Shown here piece by piece: positions 8,801 through 18,240 of a stretch of DNA of 20,986 nt. The stretch comes from Paramacrobiotus richtersi. Lineage: Eukaryota; Tardigrada; Eutardigrada; Parachela; Macrobiotidae. Position 1 is the stretch's first letter. Each line of letters begins with the position of its first letter. Position numbers and translations under genes: made by a program. Location of the stretch: contig JAQGAU010001168.1 of NCBI GenBank assembly GCA_034698045.1, forward strand, positions 1-20,986, read 5' to 3'. A model generated the notes under the pieces. It had not been told where the DNA came from. It ran no database searches and worked only from the letters and a program-made list of their open reading frames with translations.

Positions 8801-11698
8801 ATGGAAATTATGCATTATGGATACATGGACGGGATTAACTCCATCCTGAATGGCACCCAAACTAACTGGTCAGCCGTGACCGGCAGTGACATCTCCTTTC
8901 AGCTCGCGGCCGCGTCGCAGAACATTTGGGTGTCCATCGTCACGTGGTTCAGTGTCTTGTCCTTTTTTGCGTCCCTCTCCTTGAATCTACTACTCATGAT
9001 CGTCTACATCCAGCATCCCCACCTGCGAACGGCCTTTAATGTGTACATTTTCAACCTCTCCTGTACGGAAGTCCTTATCGCCTTGACCGCTATGCCTATG
9101 AATTTTGTGGCCAATATCTACGGCTATTGGCCGGGTGGAGTGTTTCTCTGTGGTGTTCTGCAGTATTCCAACTTGGTAGTTGGAGCTGGATTAAGATATG
9201 GGCATTTACTCATCAGCTTCAACAGGTAAAAAACTGAAATAAATGCTATTTTGGACTTGGTCATAGAATCATGCAGGCAAAAATTTACGATCTTTTTAGA
9301 AGTGCCTATATCGCTTAGCCGTTCAGCTACCGCGCATACCGCAGCAAGTATTTTTTTAAGGCTATACGCATCAGTAACAACCCGTTCGTTATGCTTTTTC
9401 AATGTTTTTTACGTGGTTGATAAAATTTCTGTACTTATTTTTTTGAGCTTAACTAAAAGGTCACAATATGGTGCATTAAATTTTGATGAATAATTCGAAA
9501 CACTGAAGTAAAATTTTTATGTTTCTCGCCAATTGATAATGACTTATAAACAGAAACCCGATCAACCTTTGCTGTAATTTTGTCGACACCCAGTTTTATA
9601 GTTATTTGTTGGGGCAGGTTGTGGGCAGTCAGAAGTCCCATTACATACAAGAATCAGCACACATATACCGTTTCCAGTGGCATCGTGATCGTCGTCTGGA
9701 TATGCCTGCATTTCCTCCAGTTGCCGGTGGTGATCAAGGGACGATTGACCGTAAAACCCGACGATCCTCGGTGTATTCTGAATACGAATTCCCAATATGA
9801 GATGGCACTGGCGGCGCACATAATCGGGTTCCTTTTGCCGGAAGCGTTCGTCGTTTTGACATATCCGTACATATTGTACAAAATCCACAAGAGATACCTG
9901 CTCAAGCGGAATCGCATCAGCCATTTTTTGCTAAACGGTATGACCACTGTGGTTTTGTTGCATTCTTGAAACAATTCGAGCAATAATGTTTTTGTATTTA
10001 CCGTAAACACTTCTAATTTAGGCAACACTTCTATTGGTACTAACAGTGGCGTATTGTACCGTACGTGCAAATTGCGTTGTGCCTAACAATTAAATTAGTG
10101 AATTTGTTGGAAAATTAAATTACTGAACAATGGTTGTAGTCAGCAACAAATGCCTGATTTTGTTATTTTATATTTAATTTATCAAACAAAAAAAGAGTGA
10201 AAAAAATTCATTATGATATGTTGAATGTACTGTTAATTTAATTTTATATTTAATTGTTAATGAGTATATTTAATTAACTGTAAATCAGGATTGCGTAACG
10301 CTGTCATAAGTCTGCAGCATTAAACACGGTGTCTCATGTTCTCTAATGTCCGCCAAGCTTAAGCATACTTGTAAATTTGTTAGGAGCGTCACCACAAGAA
10401 AATAGTTGAAAATTTATTTAAGTAGATCTAATTTATGACGATCGGCTTCAATCAGTTAATAATCGGCAATCTCCCATCTCCTGAGAATCACTTCCACCGC
10501 TGTACCTTTTCAAGGTCACGCGCAGCCGGATACGATACGTGCGTGCTTTTCATCTCGCGTAACAACAATAACACTGTACGTTTTTTTCTCTTACCGGGAC
10601 TCTGTGCCGACAAATGCACAACTTACACTTAGAAGTTGTGGATTATTTAACGGAAATACACACTGTTTTATCTAGGAGGGAGTTTCCCTTCGACCCTATA
10701 ATCTGTCGCGACAACGACGTGCCGAAACTCGAGTCGAAATCTTTTTCACTCATAAGAAAAAAGTATACGAAAGAAATTATCAAATTTACATTAAAAATCA
10801 GGTGCACTGAAAATGTCCTTAACAACGTAAAAATGGTGGCACGTTAAAATATGACTGATGTCATGAAAGAGCAAAAAAGTATACATTTGTTATTATATAT
10901 TAACAAAAATTATATACTATATTAGTAAAAAATTATATATTATAATTATATATTATATATTATAAAAATTTATAATAGTATAATTACCCACACGTACTGT
11001 ACTGCATGTGCTGTTAAAATATATGATATTATTATCTTAATAATTCTTTGTCGAACGAGTATGCAGCTTAGTCATAATCCGATGAGCCGTATCATCCGTT
11101 AAGTGTATTACCTTTTTGAATATTTACCCACCAGATTACCGTCAACACTTAAGTATGTTGCACAATTTACTTACTGCTCGTATATATGAAAAAACGTGAA
11201 AATCTAAACAAGTTTGTCGCCATTCATCGGCTATCCATTCATTTCATGTATCACACAACAGGAGGCGGGATAATTCGAAACGCCCAGATCCGCAAAACCA
11301 GCTCAATCGCCAGCGACTTGCCCTCTTCCGTGGCCAACGGCCCTGGCACGCCCACCCCGGAAATCTTCCTGGAATCGCCCGGTACCGGTCGGAGCGGGAG
11401 CTCCCAGTTTATGCGGAGCCCTGTGCCCCAACCAGCCACCGCCGCATACGTCAGCGGTCGCACCCGGAATCATGACCGCGTCATGCTGTATTTGGTGGTG
11501 GCCATTATCATCTGCTGGACACCCAATCATGTGTTTTTCACTATGCAACGATTGTATAATTACTGGGATCCGGTGTACTTTGGCATGCAGTATTGTATTT
11601 TTTATGCCAACTCGTGGATCAATCCCATTATTTGTTATCTCACGTTGCATAAGATGAGATCGGCTGTTAATGATCTTTTCAAATGTAACAGCAAATGA
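8801..11698 (+). CDS. Orphan class A (rhodopsin-like) G-protein-coupled receptor
   Basis: Seven-transmembrane receptor of the plasma membrane; ligand unknown. Exons: 8801-9225, 9618-9937 and 11262-11698, phases agree, 393 residues. N-glycosylation sequons lie at N17 and N22. TM1 is about 42-69 (N62), TM2 about 79-105 with E90 where class A has Asp, and TM3 about 114-141 with C117. C117 probably forms a disulphide with C194 in extracellular loop 2. The DRY site reads F-N-R142-L. TM4 contains W169, TM5 P216, TM6 the toggle C333-W-T-P336, and TM7 N369-P-I-I-C373 in place of NPxxY. Intracellular loop 3 (about 240-320) is Ser/Pro/Thr-rich with several SP/TP sites. The tail is short, with C390 as a possible palmitoylation site. 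Downstream in-frame ATGs at 8810 and 8825 are alternative starts. An AATAAA at 11769-11774 suits the 3' end. Class A membership is firm; I cannot assign a subfamily. Confidence 0.87.
9226..9617 (+). other. GPCR intron 1
   Basis: A 392 bp AT-rich intron that splits the codon of the DRY-site arginine. The donor is CAG|GTAAAA and the acceptor TTGGGGCAG|G. Nothing else was recognised. Confidence 0.8.
9938..11261 (+). other. GPCR intron 2
   Basis: The longest intron seen in the window, 1324 bp, lying between TM5 and intracellular loop 3. The donor is G|GTATGA and the acceptor ACACAACAG|GA. It is strongly AT-rich and holds a TA-rich tract near its 3' end. The phases of the flanking exons agree directly, but a small extra loop-3 exon inside cannot be excluded. 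Confidence 0.7.
10889..10985. repeat. TA-rich low-complexity tract
   Basis: About 97 bp made almost only of A and T, with repeated TATATTAT/ATAATATA words able to fold back on themselves. It lies within GPCR intron 2. Confidence 0.75.
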
Positions 11699-11768
11699 TG
11701 CTTCCATGATATACGTTAAGACATGCAGAAAAGAGATCGTGCTGCAAGAATGTATTGACTATCGATGA

Positions 11769-11774
11769 AATAAA
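11769..11774 (+). terminator. Putative polyadenylation signal of the GPCR gene
   Basis: Canonical AATAAA located 71 nt after the GPCR stop codon. This is a usual distance for a short 3'UTR. Confidence 0.55.
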
Positions 11775-12507
11775 TTGGTGTAGAAAGTTAGTTCAACTGC
11801 TTTCAATAATTGACGAGCACGCAAAAGAAGGGTGCTAAGACCTGCTGGTTTTTGCACAGGAATTAACACATTAATATATAAATCATCCGCTGTTTCTTGG
11901 GGTGGTTGTAAACAGCTCTTTCACCTATGAATCATTGTCGTATTAAATACTCATTTTTACCTGAAATGGCCAATACCCTTTTGTTAATTTTTCGGCCAGT
12001 CCGAAAATAAAATACACCAACTCTGACCACCTCCTTTGGTAATCACAAAATGATTTGTGACCTTTTCGTTCATGATGTGTAGAAATCCAAACTTAACGGT
12101 TATCACTGTCGTGTCGCGTCATAATTTCAACTTATGATTTTTACCGATGGTGACAGCATGCAAAACTTTAATACATGCGAGTGGATATACTTTTTAGTTT
12201 GCACGTACACGAGAGTTACGCATATTGTTCTACTGCGACGTTTTTGCAAATAATTTTCGTAGATAACGTTTCGCAAAAGCACAAACTGGCTAAATCATAA
12301 ATTACACTTCAAAGATGCCGAACCATTTCTTAAGAAAACAGGTTTCTGCAGTTATTCGAAGCGAATAAAAGCGGTTTCATTAACTATCTATAAACAAAAT
12401 ATATATCCATGTAAAATATAAGAGCTTTATAGATAAGAAAATTGGCTGCGCGATCGCGGTTCGTTTGCTATACACGCTTTTATCAGTTCCCAAATCATAA
12501 TTATTAA

Positions 12508-12513
12508 TTTATT
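12508..12513 (-). terminator. Candidate polyadenylation signal of glyoxalase I
   Basis: AATAAA on the minus strand, about 280 nt past the stop codon. The surroundings are AT-rich, so a chance match is possible. Confidence 0.35.
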
Positions 12514-12789
12514 ATAGACGAACAAAAAGTCTACAATGCGTGTTTTATCGTCTCGCTCAGTTCAATGTCAGCGCAACACAAAGCAAACAAAATGTAACCA
12601 GTACAAAAATAAACTACCAACCCGCAATTAAACTTGTATCAACTTGAATCAATTAAGAATATCAAATCAATATCGAACTTTCGTTAAAAAAAATTGAAAC
12701 AAACCTATCGACATATTTTTTATGCAAATTTCCCAATCGAAAACGGCATGTAAAAACACTAAACTGTTATCCTGTAATCGAACAAATGA

Positions 12790-14516
12790 TCAGGTCGCAG
12801 TGCTGACATGCTTGCTGTTAAAGATCTCGATCCAATAACCATCGGGATCCTGGATGAATGCCAAACCTTTCATCTTCCCTGGAACAGTCAACGTACAATT
12901 CAATAAAAACTGCATTCATTATTATGTCAACGTGTGCATCGATTATGTCAACGTTAGCTAAAAAAAGTGTTTATTCAACGCTCTGACACTGCACTCGATG
13001 GTCAAGCAAATACGATGTGACAGAAAGTCGGCGAACAGTATCCAGGAGGGAGAACAATATGAAAACGCTGGGTTGATTCACAGAAAAACCGGGGAAAATA
13101 ACCAGGATCTTCAACTATTTTGTCCTTTTTTTTCGTACGTATGAGTTCAATTACATAGCTTTGATAACTTTATCACTCTACAACTGTATAGGACATAACC
13201 GTCTGCTTTGCTTCCGTTATTTATCTTATTTATTATGTTATTTATGCTTTTATTTAATGTATTTTTTTATTGTTTTATTATTATTTTATGTTATTATTAT
13301 TGTTTTATTGATTTGCTCAATTTCATTTTGCAGTCTTTTATTGATCTGTTGTCTACGCTTTTTTCATATAGCCATCGTAGCTCACCGTCATTAGGTTTCT
13401 TGACAAATTTCACACCAAGCTTTTCGAATCGATCACATGCCGCTTCCACGTCAGGTACCATGATACCAATATGGCCTAAAATGAATTTAAAATAAAAAAG
13501 TACTAATAACATTTCCGCATCTTATAAGGTGCTGGCTTACCGAAACCGCGTGGATCTTGGTTGCCGTTGTGGTACTTGAATTCTGGATCGTTCTCGGTGC
13601 CCCAGTTGCTGAAAAATATTCACAAAAATTTTTATCAATGGAAAAAAACAGCGACAATAAGCCTGTACGATCTGTGCGCAAATCTAAGCCAGTACTAACT
13701 TCAGAAAAATTCAAATTACGGTAAAAGTGGTAAAAACTCAAATTATGGTAAAATGAAGGTACATCTGTACACTGTTGCTATACTTCTACAATACCGGTTT
13801 TTTATAACGGATATTCGTATTTAAAAAAATTGAACCACAGAATACACGAAAAGAACACAAGAAATCCAAATATGTAGAGAAATATGGAATAAAACAATAA
13901 AAAAAGAAGGGAAAATCATGATCGCTTACAAACACAACTTGTAGTGTTCTCATATGTTTTATCGAGTACGGCATGATCATTCCGTTATTCTACACCTGCA
14001 CAACTACCCGCAAGCTTACTGCGTCAATTCCACAGTGGCTTTACGCGACAGGGCCCATTCCTGTCGAGCCGTCTCATCCTTGGGTATGTCCGCTTCGTCT
14101 TCATAACCGAGAAAATACACGGTGAACTTCATGGCTTCCATGCTAATGGCCTTGAGCAGCCTATCAACACGAACATTATACACTTGCTAACACTGTAACT
14201 GATGCATTCATCATTATGCATCAATTTACTGTAATTTAATTATGATTTAATTCGATTTAATTTGTTGCTTACCGCATGCCCAAGATACGAGTGTAAAAGT
14301 CCAGAGATATTTTGGGGTCTTTTACGCGCATCATGGTTTGCTGCATGATAAAGTCCTGCACAAAACAGAATCCGTGTAGGATACAAATATTTCGGATGTT
14401 GCGATCGCACTCTGGTTGAGAAAAACTAAAGAATGTCTAAACTCTAAAGTTCTCACATTTGTAGATGAATCTCGAGGGGCCACGGCTTTCTTCACTTCTT
14501 CCTCAGAAAGAGCCAT
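12790..14516 (-). CDS. GLO1: Lactoylglutathione lyase (glyoxalase I)
   Basis: Converts the hemithioacetal of methylglyoxal and glutathione to S-lactoylglutathione in the cytosol, the first step of methylglyoxal detoxification. Minus-strand exons: 14516-14457, 14355-14273, 14160-14020, 13608-13541, 13475-13386 and 12878-12790; all are GT-AG in frame, giving 176 residues (human 184). The four metal ligands of the family are present: Q26 (in [13 protein letters not shown]), E92 (ATVELTHNWGTE), H119 (DPRGFGHIGI) and E165 (DGYWIEIF). Each sits exactly 7 positions before the human Q33, E99, H126 and E172. The family blocks [26 protein letters not shown] and [18 protein letters not shown] are intact, so the enzyme should be active. 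The start ATG at 14516 gives a 20-residue leader, shorter than the human one. A minus-strand donor-like GTAAGT near 15292 and an acceptor-like CTCCTAG just before the ATG could bound a 5'UTR intron. Confidence 0.96.
12879..13385 (-). other. Glyoxalase I intron 5
   Basis: A 507 bp intron holding a TTAT-rich low-complexity tract at about 13217-13315. No exon was recognised inside; the flanking exons join as [11 protein letters not shown] exactly as in the family. Confidence 0.85.
13217..13315. repeat. TTAT-rich simple sequence
   Basis: Imperfect run of TTAT/TTTAT/TTATTA units over about 100 bp, inside glyoxalase I intron 5. It produces spurious hydrophobic open frames. Confidence 0.8.
13609..14019 (-). 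other. Glyoxalase I intron 3
   Basis: A 411 bp AT-rich intron between exons ending in ...ELT-CA and starting with C-NWGTE. It contains a degenerate direct repeat at 13711-13753. Nothing else was recognised. Confidence 0.85.
13711..13753. repeat. Two-copy 16-bp direct repeat
   Basis: TCAAATTACGGTAAAA at 13711-13726 recurs with one mismatch at 13738-13753 (27-bp period). It is intronic. Confidence 0.6.
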
Positions 14517-15448
14517 TACTTCCACGTCTGCTGACTAGGAGAATTAAGAAATCTAGAGCTTTAATTTACTTTCTGCACAGAACAGCACGAAACTTCGTCC
14601 AGCAATGGAAGATTCTGTGGAGAACACTGAGAATGTCAAAAAATTTAAAGCGCTTCGAAACAATCAGCTGATGGGAACGGTGCGACTGCAACGTAAAGCC
14701 ATATAGACGTCATCGTGTGGCGGTAGACAGCCCGACGGATTTTTACTGTATCAATCGATTAAAACTTGCGATTTGTTCCATTCCCGAATGCCGTACTTCC
14801 ATATTTATTTCAGAACCGTTGGTTATCCATGGCCGTTAACTGTTGAGTGTTATTGAAAAAAAAATTTTTTGCATTCAGACTTAATTACCAAAAGAGCGGT
14901 CTATAAGATCCGAAACAAGACACAAAGTCGCCCTAGGTCTACAGGATCGCTTTCTGCTAGAACACTGAACTTGGGCTTTTCGCGAATTATGAAAACACTG
15001 AATAAGAAGGATTCGAAGTAATTTCTCCACCGCAATTTTGCGCCACTCTTAATGATTTCCTTAAATTAGTACAGAAAAATTACCAAACAGTAATAAAAGC
15101 GAAGACAGACCGGACGCACAGCGGGTTAATAAACGGACGCCGGACGGTACCGAAACGCTACCAAACTCCCGCTCCTTGGTGGTCGCAAATCATTTAATTT
15201 TTCTATTACGCAGTTTGAACTGTCCAGACCGCCAACGTAACCATTTTTATTTTTAGAATTTGGGGTTGTGCGAATTATGAATTTAGTCAGCACACTTACG
15301 GATTTATCCGTTGGATGAACCAATCATCAAGCTGCATTGAACAACATGAAAATTAATGTTGTTATGGAAAGTGATACAGAACCCAGATTCTGCTGTCCAC
15401 GGCGACAACCGACGGAAGTTACCCACTTCATCACCGGAAACCGTGTGG
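14517..15448. other. Spacer between glyoxalase I and the 58-aa gene
   Basis: The two genes are head to head, so this stretch should hold the glyoxalase I promoter and 5'UTR. A G+C-richer patch at about 15100-15175 with repeated GGACG words could be promoter sequence. Frames here are short and unrecognised: the open frame at 15337-15606 has no family resemblance, and the minus-strand frame at 15126-15323 lacks an ATG start. Confidence 0.5.
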
Positions 15449-15456
15449 TATATAAG
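15449..15456 (+). promoter_or_regulatory. Putative TATA box of the 58-aa gene
   Basis: TATATAAG in a locally G+C-richer setting. It would place transcription start near 15480, giving a first exon of about 120 nt that ends at the strong donor TG|GTAAGT (15601-15608). Confidence 0.4.
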
Positions 15457-15602
15457 ACGGATGCTTGGTTCGCTTATGGCACAATATTCTGTTTCTTCAA
15501 ATCCAAACGATTCTTGAGCTATAACCCTATAAATCTGTCGATTAGTCTCAATAGTCTGTGCTTAAAAGGCGATATTCTGTACTTATTCCGAATTTATCAG
15601 TG

Positions 15603-15892
15603 GTAAGTAGCAAATTTTGTGATGTGGTTACGATAAAACTTTCGAATTGCTGATTTCAGCTTTCTAGATTATCTATGTAAAATAAGAAAATATCTGTTCC
15701 AATGTAAACGGCGCGACCCTAAACTTATGTATTTGCTGAACGGTACCATATATATAACGTGTACAACACGTTTTAAATGTGCAATTTAATCTTATTTTAA
15801 TTGCAATTTAATCTTATTTTACTTGCAATTTAATCTTATTTTACTAGCGGTGTTATACAATTATTAGTTAATTTTTGTTATTGAATTTGTAG
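15603..15892 (+). other. Putative 5'UTR intron of the 58-aa gene
   Basis: Donor GTAAGT at 15603 and acceptor TTTGTAG ending at 15892, 8 nt before the ATG. Splicing joins TG to AATTAAAG, so the upstream open frame (from 15337) would stop with TGA at the junction. This argues that the first exon is untranslated. The intron contains a three-copy tandem repeat. Confidence 0.5.
15780..15845. repeat. Tandem repeat, three 22-bp units
   Basis: TGCAATTTAATCTTATTTTA plus two bases per unit, copied at 15780-15801, 15802-15823 and 15824-15845. Units 2 and 3 are identical; unit 1 differs only in its penultimate base (AT for CT). It ends 47 bp before the acceptor of the putative 5'UTR intron. Confidence 0.95.
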
Positions 15893-15900
15893 AATTAAAG

Positions 15901-16077
15901 ATGGACAAGAAAGGAGTGGAACAGGGTGTGGAGGGCCCAGTAACCAACCAGAAAGCCAATCTGGGCCACAACGACCCGGCCGGTGACCTTAAGGATAACA
16001 CGGGCGGTGGTCTGGATGCTACGCAAAGACAAGACGGCCTGACTTCCAATGTGCAAAAGGAGGGCGAAAAGAAGTAA
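15901..16077 (+). CDS. 58-residue glycine-rich hydrophilic (hydrophilin-like) protein
   Basis: No family recognised. The ATG at 15901 opens a 58-codon frame ending TAA TAA. The product starts MDKKGVEQGVEGP and ends NVQKEGEKK. It has 10 glycines (17%) and many Lys, Asp, Glu, Asn and Gln, with no Cys, Trp, Phe, Tyr or Ile and only scattered Leu/Val, so it should be fully disordered and soluble. High glycine plus high hydrophilicity is the compositional definition of hydrophilins, the broad group that includes LEA-like desiccation and osmotic-stress proteins. No repeated LEA 11-mer is visible. Support for coding: base composition is sharply G+C-richer than the flanks, and a plausible TATA box, donor and acceptor lie upstream. 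No signal peptide is seen, so a cytosolic or nuclear location is inferred. A chance frame remains possible because it is short. Confidence 0.6.
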   Translation: MDKKGVEQGVEGPVTNQKANLGHNDPAGDLKDNTGGGLDATQRQDGLTSNVQKEGEKK

Positions 16078-16939
16078 TAAGCTGATCTAATGTATGAAAT
16101 GTTGATGAAATGATCTTCCAGTACGCGTACCAGCTGATATCCATGTTGTAAAATGCAGCCTGATTCAACCAGGAAATCGCGCGATTCATGGGTTTTCTGT
16201 GCTGTAAATATATGTCTTTTGTTGTTTTATACTCTTTTGACTTCTGATCATTAACGGCCGTTGAAGACCAGATGAAAAACATGGAAACGAACAAACGTCT
16301 GCTTTCGTGATCTGTAGCAAAAAATATACGCAAACGCGGTTCCAAAAAATAGGGTGTACATTGTTAGGTGTTGCAATACACTAGACAGTGCTCACAGGCC
16401 ACAGCATCTCATTGATCTACGCCATACAACATTGTAAATTTTGTAAAGAATACAGCAGTTAGTTTGTGTCAAAAGAACGTAACAATCATGCCAGAATTAA
16501 TTAGTATATGCATGAATGTTTATGGTGCCAAATTGTGGTACTCATGTCTTCAATGTGCCCAAACGATTATGGGCGAGACGAGCCTCTTCACACGGGGTAA
16601 CCGCCGTTAAAGTATTAATGTAACCGCCGCCGTTACAGTGGACTTGCACACACCAAATTTTGTAGATTTGAAAATATCCTGATTTGTTGTCTCAAGCTGT
16701 ACTTTGTAACATGGAAACTTTTTTAAACCTCTCTCTTAATATTTTGACAGCGTTACTTATTTCGTAATTATACAGATTGAACTCTTTTCTGGATTGTGCG
16801 CATGCCGCTTCTGACGGCTTGGTACGAATATTTCCACGTCGGACTGCAAGTAATCCCGAATTCTGACTGATATTCCTGTTTATTAAAAGAGGAAACCTCA
16901 GATTGAACGTTCCACTTGTTCCTCCGGTTCATTCTCACA
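16078..16939. other. Spacer before the mL53 gene
   Basis: Should hold the 3'UTR of the 58-aa gene and the mL53 promoter. The one structured stretch is a GTAACCGCCG repeat at 16597-16635. No other feature was recognised. Confidence 0.55.
16597..16635. repeat. Duplicated GTAACCGCCG motif
   Basis: GTAACCGCCG occurs at 16597-16606 and 16620-16629. The second copy runs into CGTTAC, forming an inverted repeat GTAAC...GTTAC (16620-16635). It lies about 300 bp upstream of the mL53 start and could be a pair of transcription-factor sites. Confidence 0.5.
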
Positions 16940-17338
16940 ATGCGTCTCGGAATCGCCTTACTGCGTCCCGTCGCCGAATCCGGGTACGCACGACGGATCG
17001 CCAAACTCGTCCGCATCATCAACCTGAAACCGGTGAATGAGCTGCAGTTCCAGTTTGATCCCTTCTCCGGTCGGGTGAATTCCCTGCGGGAAGCCCTCTT
17101 CCAGGTGTCCGCGGACAAGATCCAGCGCAGTAATCCCCGCATCGACATCAAGACCAACGTGGTGGATGATCGGAGTGAGCCGTTTATGCGGATTAAGTTC
17201 GCCGATGGTGGCAACTACAGGATCAAAACAGCCAATCTCACGGGTGTGCAGATCCTGGAGCAGCTGGATCGACTCATTCTGCAACGCGAACCCCGAACGT
17301 GGGAGCAAACCAGACTGCCTAGACAGCGTGGCAAATAG
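16940..17338 (+). CDS. MRPL53: Mitochondrial large ribosomal subunit protein mL53
   Basis: Structural protein of the mitochondrial 39S subunit, peripheral in the ribosome. Single exon, 132 residues (human 112). The first 27 residues are rich in Arg and Ala/Leu/Ile with no acidic residue apart from E13 (MRLGIALLRPVAESGYARRI), as expected for a matrix-targeting presequence. The core at 29-113 follows mL53 along its length: LKPVNELQFQFDPF (human LRPVKQVRVQFCPF), LREALFQVSADKIQRSN (TRTFLQTVSSEKVRSTN), DDRSEPFMRIKFADG (HDGSEPCVDVLFGDG) and LTGVQILEQL (LTALEML). Human strings are from memory. The C-terminal 20 residues are basic. ATG 16940 is the first in-frame ATG. The lack of introns contrasts with the other conserved genes here. 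Confidence 0.85.
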   Translation: MRLGIALLRPVAESGYARRIAKLVRIINLKPVNELQFQFDPFSGRVNSLREALFQVSADKIQRSNPRIDIKTNVVDDRSEPFMRIKFADGGNYRIKTANLTGVQILEQLDRLILQREPRTWEQTRLPRQRGK

Positions 17339-18240
17339 TTTCGTCGTAACGCTTGTCCCTTGTGCTCGTTTACAGTGGCTTGGGGGAGAAGTTGTGTATA
17401 ATGTAAAATTTGGGACTTTGTCTGGTTTTTTGGCTGTTTGTTAGGATTTTATGACACTTTAGTAACCAGCTCAGAAACATTAAAAATGTGCTCTTAAGGA
17501 GTCCAGCGGCGCGCATCTCGCGCGTCCAGTGGAACCGAGAAAAAGAACACGAAAAACGAAAGTAAAAAAACGTAATAAAATGTAATTTTTTAAAAATCAT
17601 CTGTGCGATTGAAGATATTAATAATTAATTAAATAATTATTCTGACGGTGAAATCTTTGAGCACAAGGTAAAAACATACAGTATATCGTATCGCAAATGG
17701 CCAGTTATATCGGTCAAGAATGTTTAATTTATAATGATTCCGGGCAAACGCAACACAACGCAGTTTTGTTAATCTGTCATCATTTTCATCAACGCAAAGC
17801 CAGTAAACTAAGTCAGTAAACCAAAAAAAAATCTCCAACAAAGAAACTATCATTTTAACTACCAAATTTGAACCGGACCAGAACGAAAAACACGATACAC
17901 CACAATCATCTAACTGCACCCAAGTCGCTAGAAAAAAGAACAACAAATCCCCGTCTACCCAAAAACCAGTGAAGAAAAGCAAGACATCAGCAGCAGCACT
18001 GGGCAAAGAAAGTAAACACCCCCCAAATCACCAACTACTCCCCTCCCAAAAAACCGTGTAGATTATTCAAAATAAACGACCAGCGGGCTAATTAAACAAA
18101 CATCTCTCTGTTTCCACATTCCCCATGAACTGTATGAAGGCAGTCATCGGTGTGAAATTTTCCCATGATCACCACATCCGTAGTGTACCAGACAAACCGA
18201 TGAGAACATGTAGAAAAAGACCGGGTGCAGGAGGCTGAAT
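17339..18240. other. Tail-to-tail spacer between mL53 and OSBP
   Basis: Holds both 3'UTRs. AATAAA at 17574-17579 (plus) is a candidate end for mL53. On the minus strand, ATTAAA (TTTAAT at 17723-17728) is a candidate end for OSBP, about 515 nt past its stop. The stretch is A-rich on the plus strand at about 17810-18070. No coding feature was recognised. Confidence 0.55.
17574..17579 (+). terminator. Candidate polyadenylation signal of mL53
   Basis: AATAAA, 236 nt after the mL53 stop, followed by A/T-rich sequence. Confidence 0.4.

Larger units (their letters stand above)
11699..12789. other. Tail-to-tail spacer between the GPCR and glyoxalase I
   Basis: Holds the two 3'UTRs. On the plus strand, AATAAA at 11769-11774 is a good GPCR polyadenylation signal. 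On the minus strand, AATAAA (TTTATT at 12508-12513) is a candidate signal for glyoxalase I, about 280 nt past its stop. No coding feature was recognised. Confidence 0.6.

Noticed and set aside
13161-13495. Hydrophobic plus-strand open frames
   Set aside because: Artefacts of the TTAT-rich tract and of reading the glyoxalase I exon on the wrong strand.
15126-15323. Possible upstream coding exon of glyoxalase I with a GTAAGT donor near 15292
   Set aside because: The frame that would join glyoxalase I has no ATG, and the nearest ATG (15327) is in a frame that stops at once. At most a 5'UTR exon.
15337-15606. 89-codon plus-strand open frame upstream of the 58-aa gene
   Set aside because: No family resemblance and unlike a conserved exon. 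It ends at a strong donor, and after splicing to 15893 it would hit TGA at the junction. The TATA-like box lies within it.
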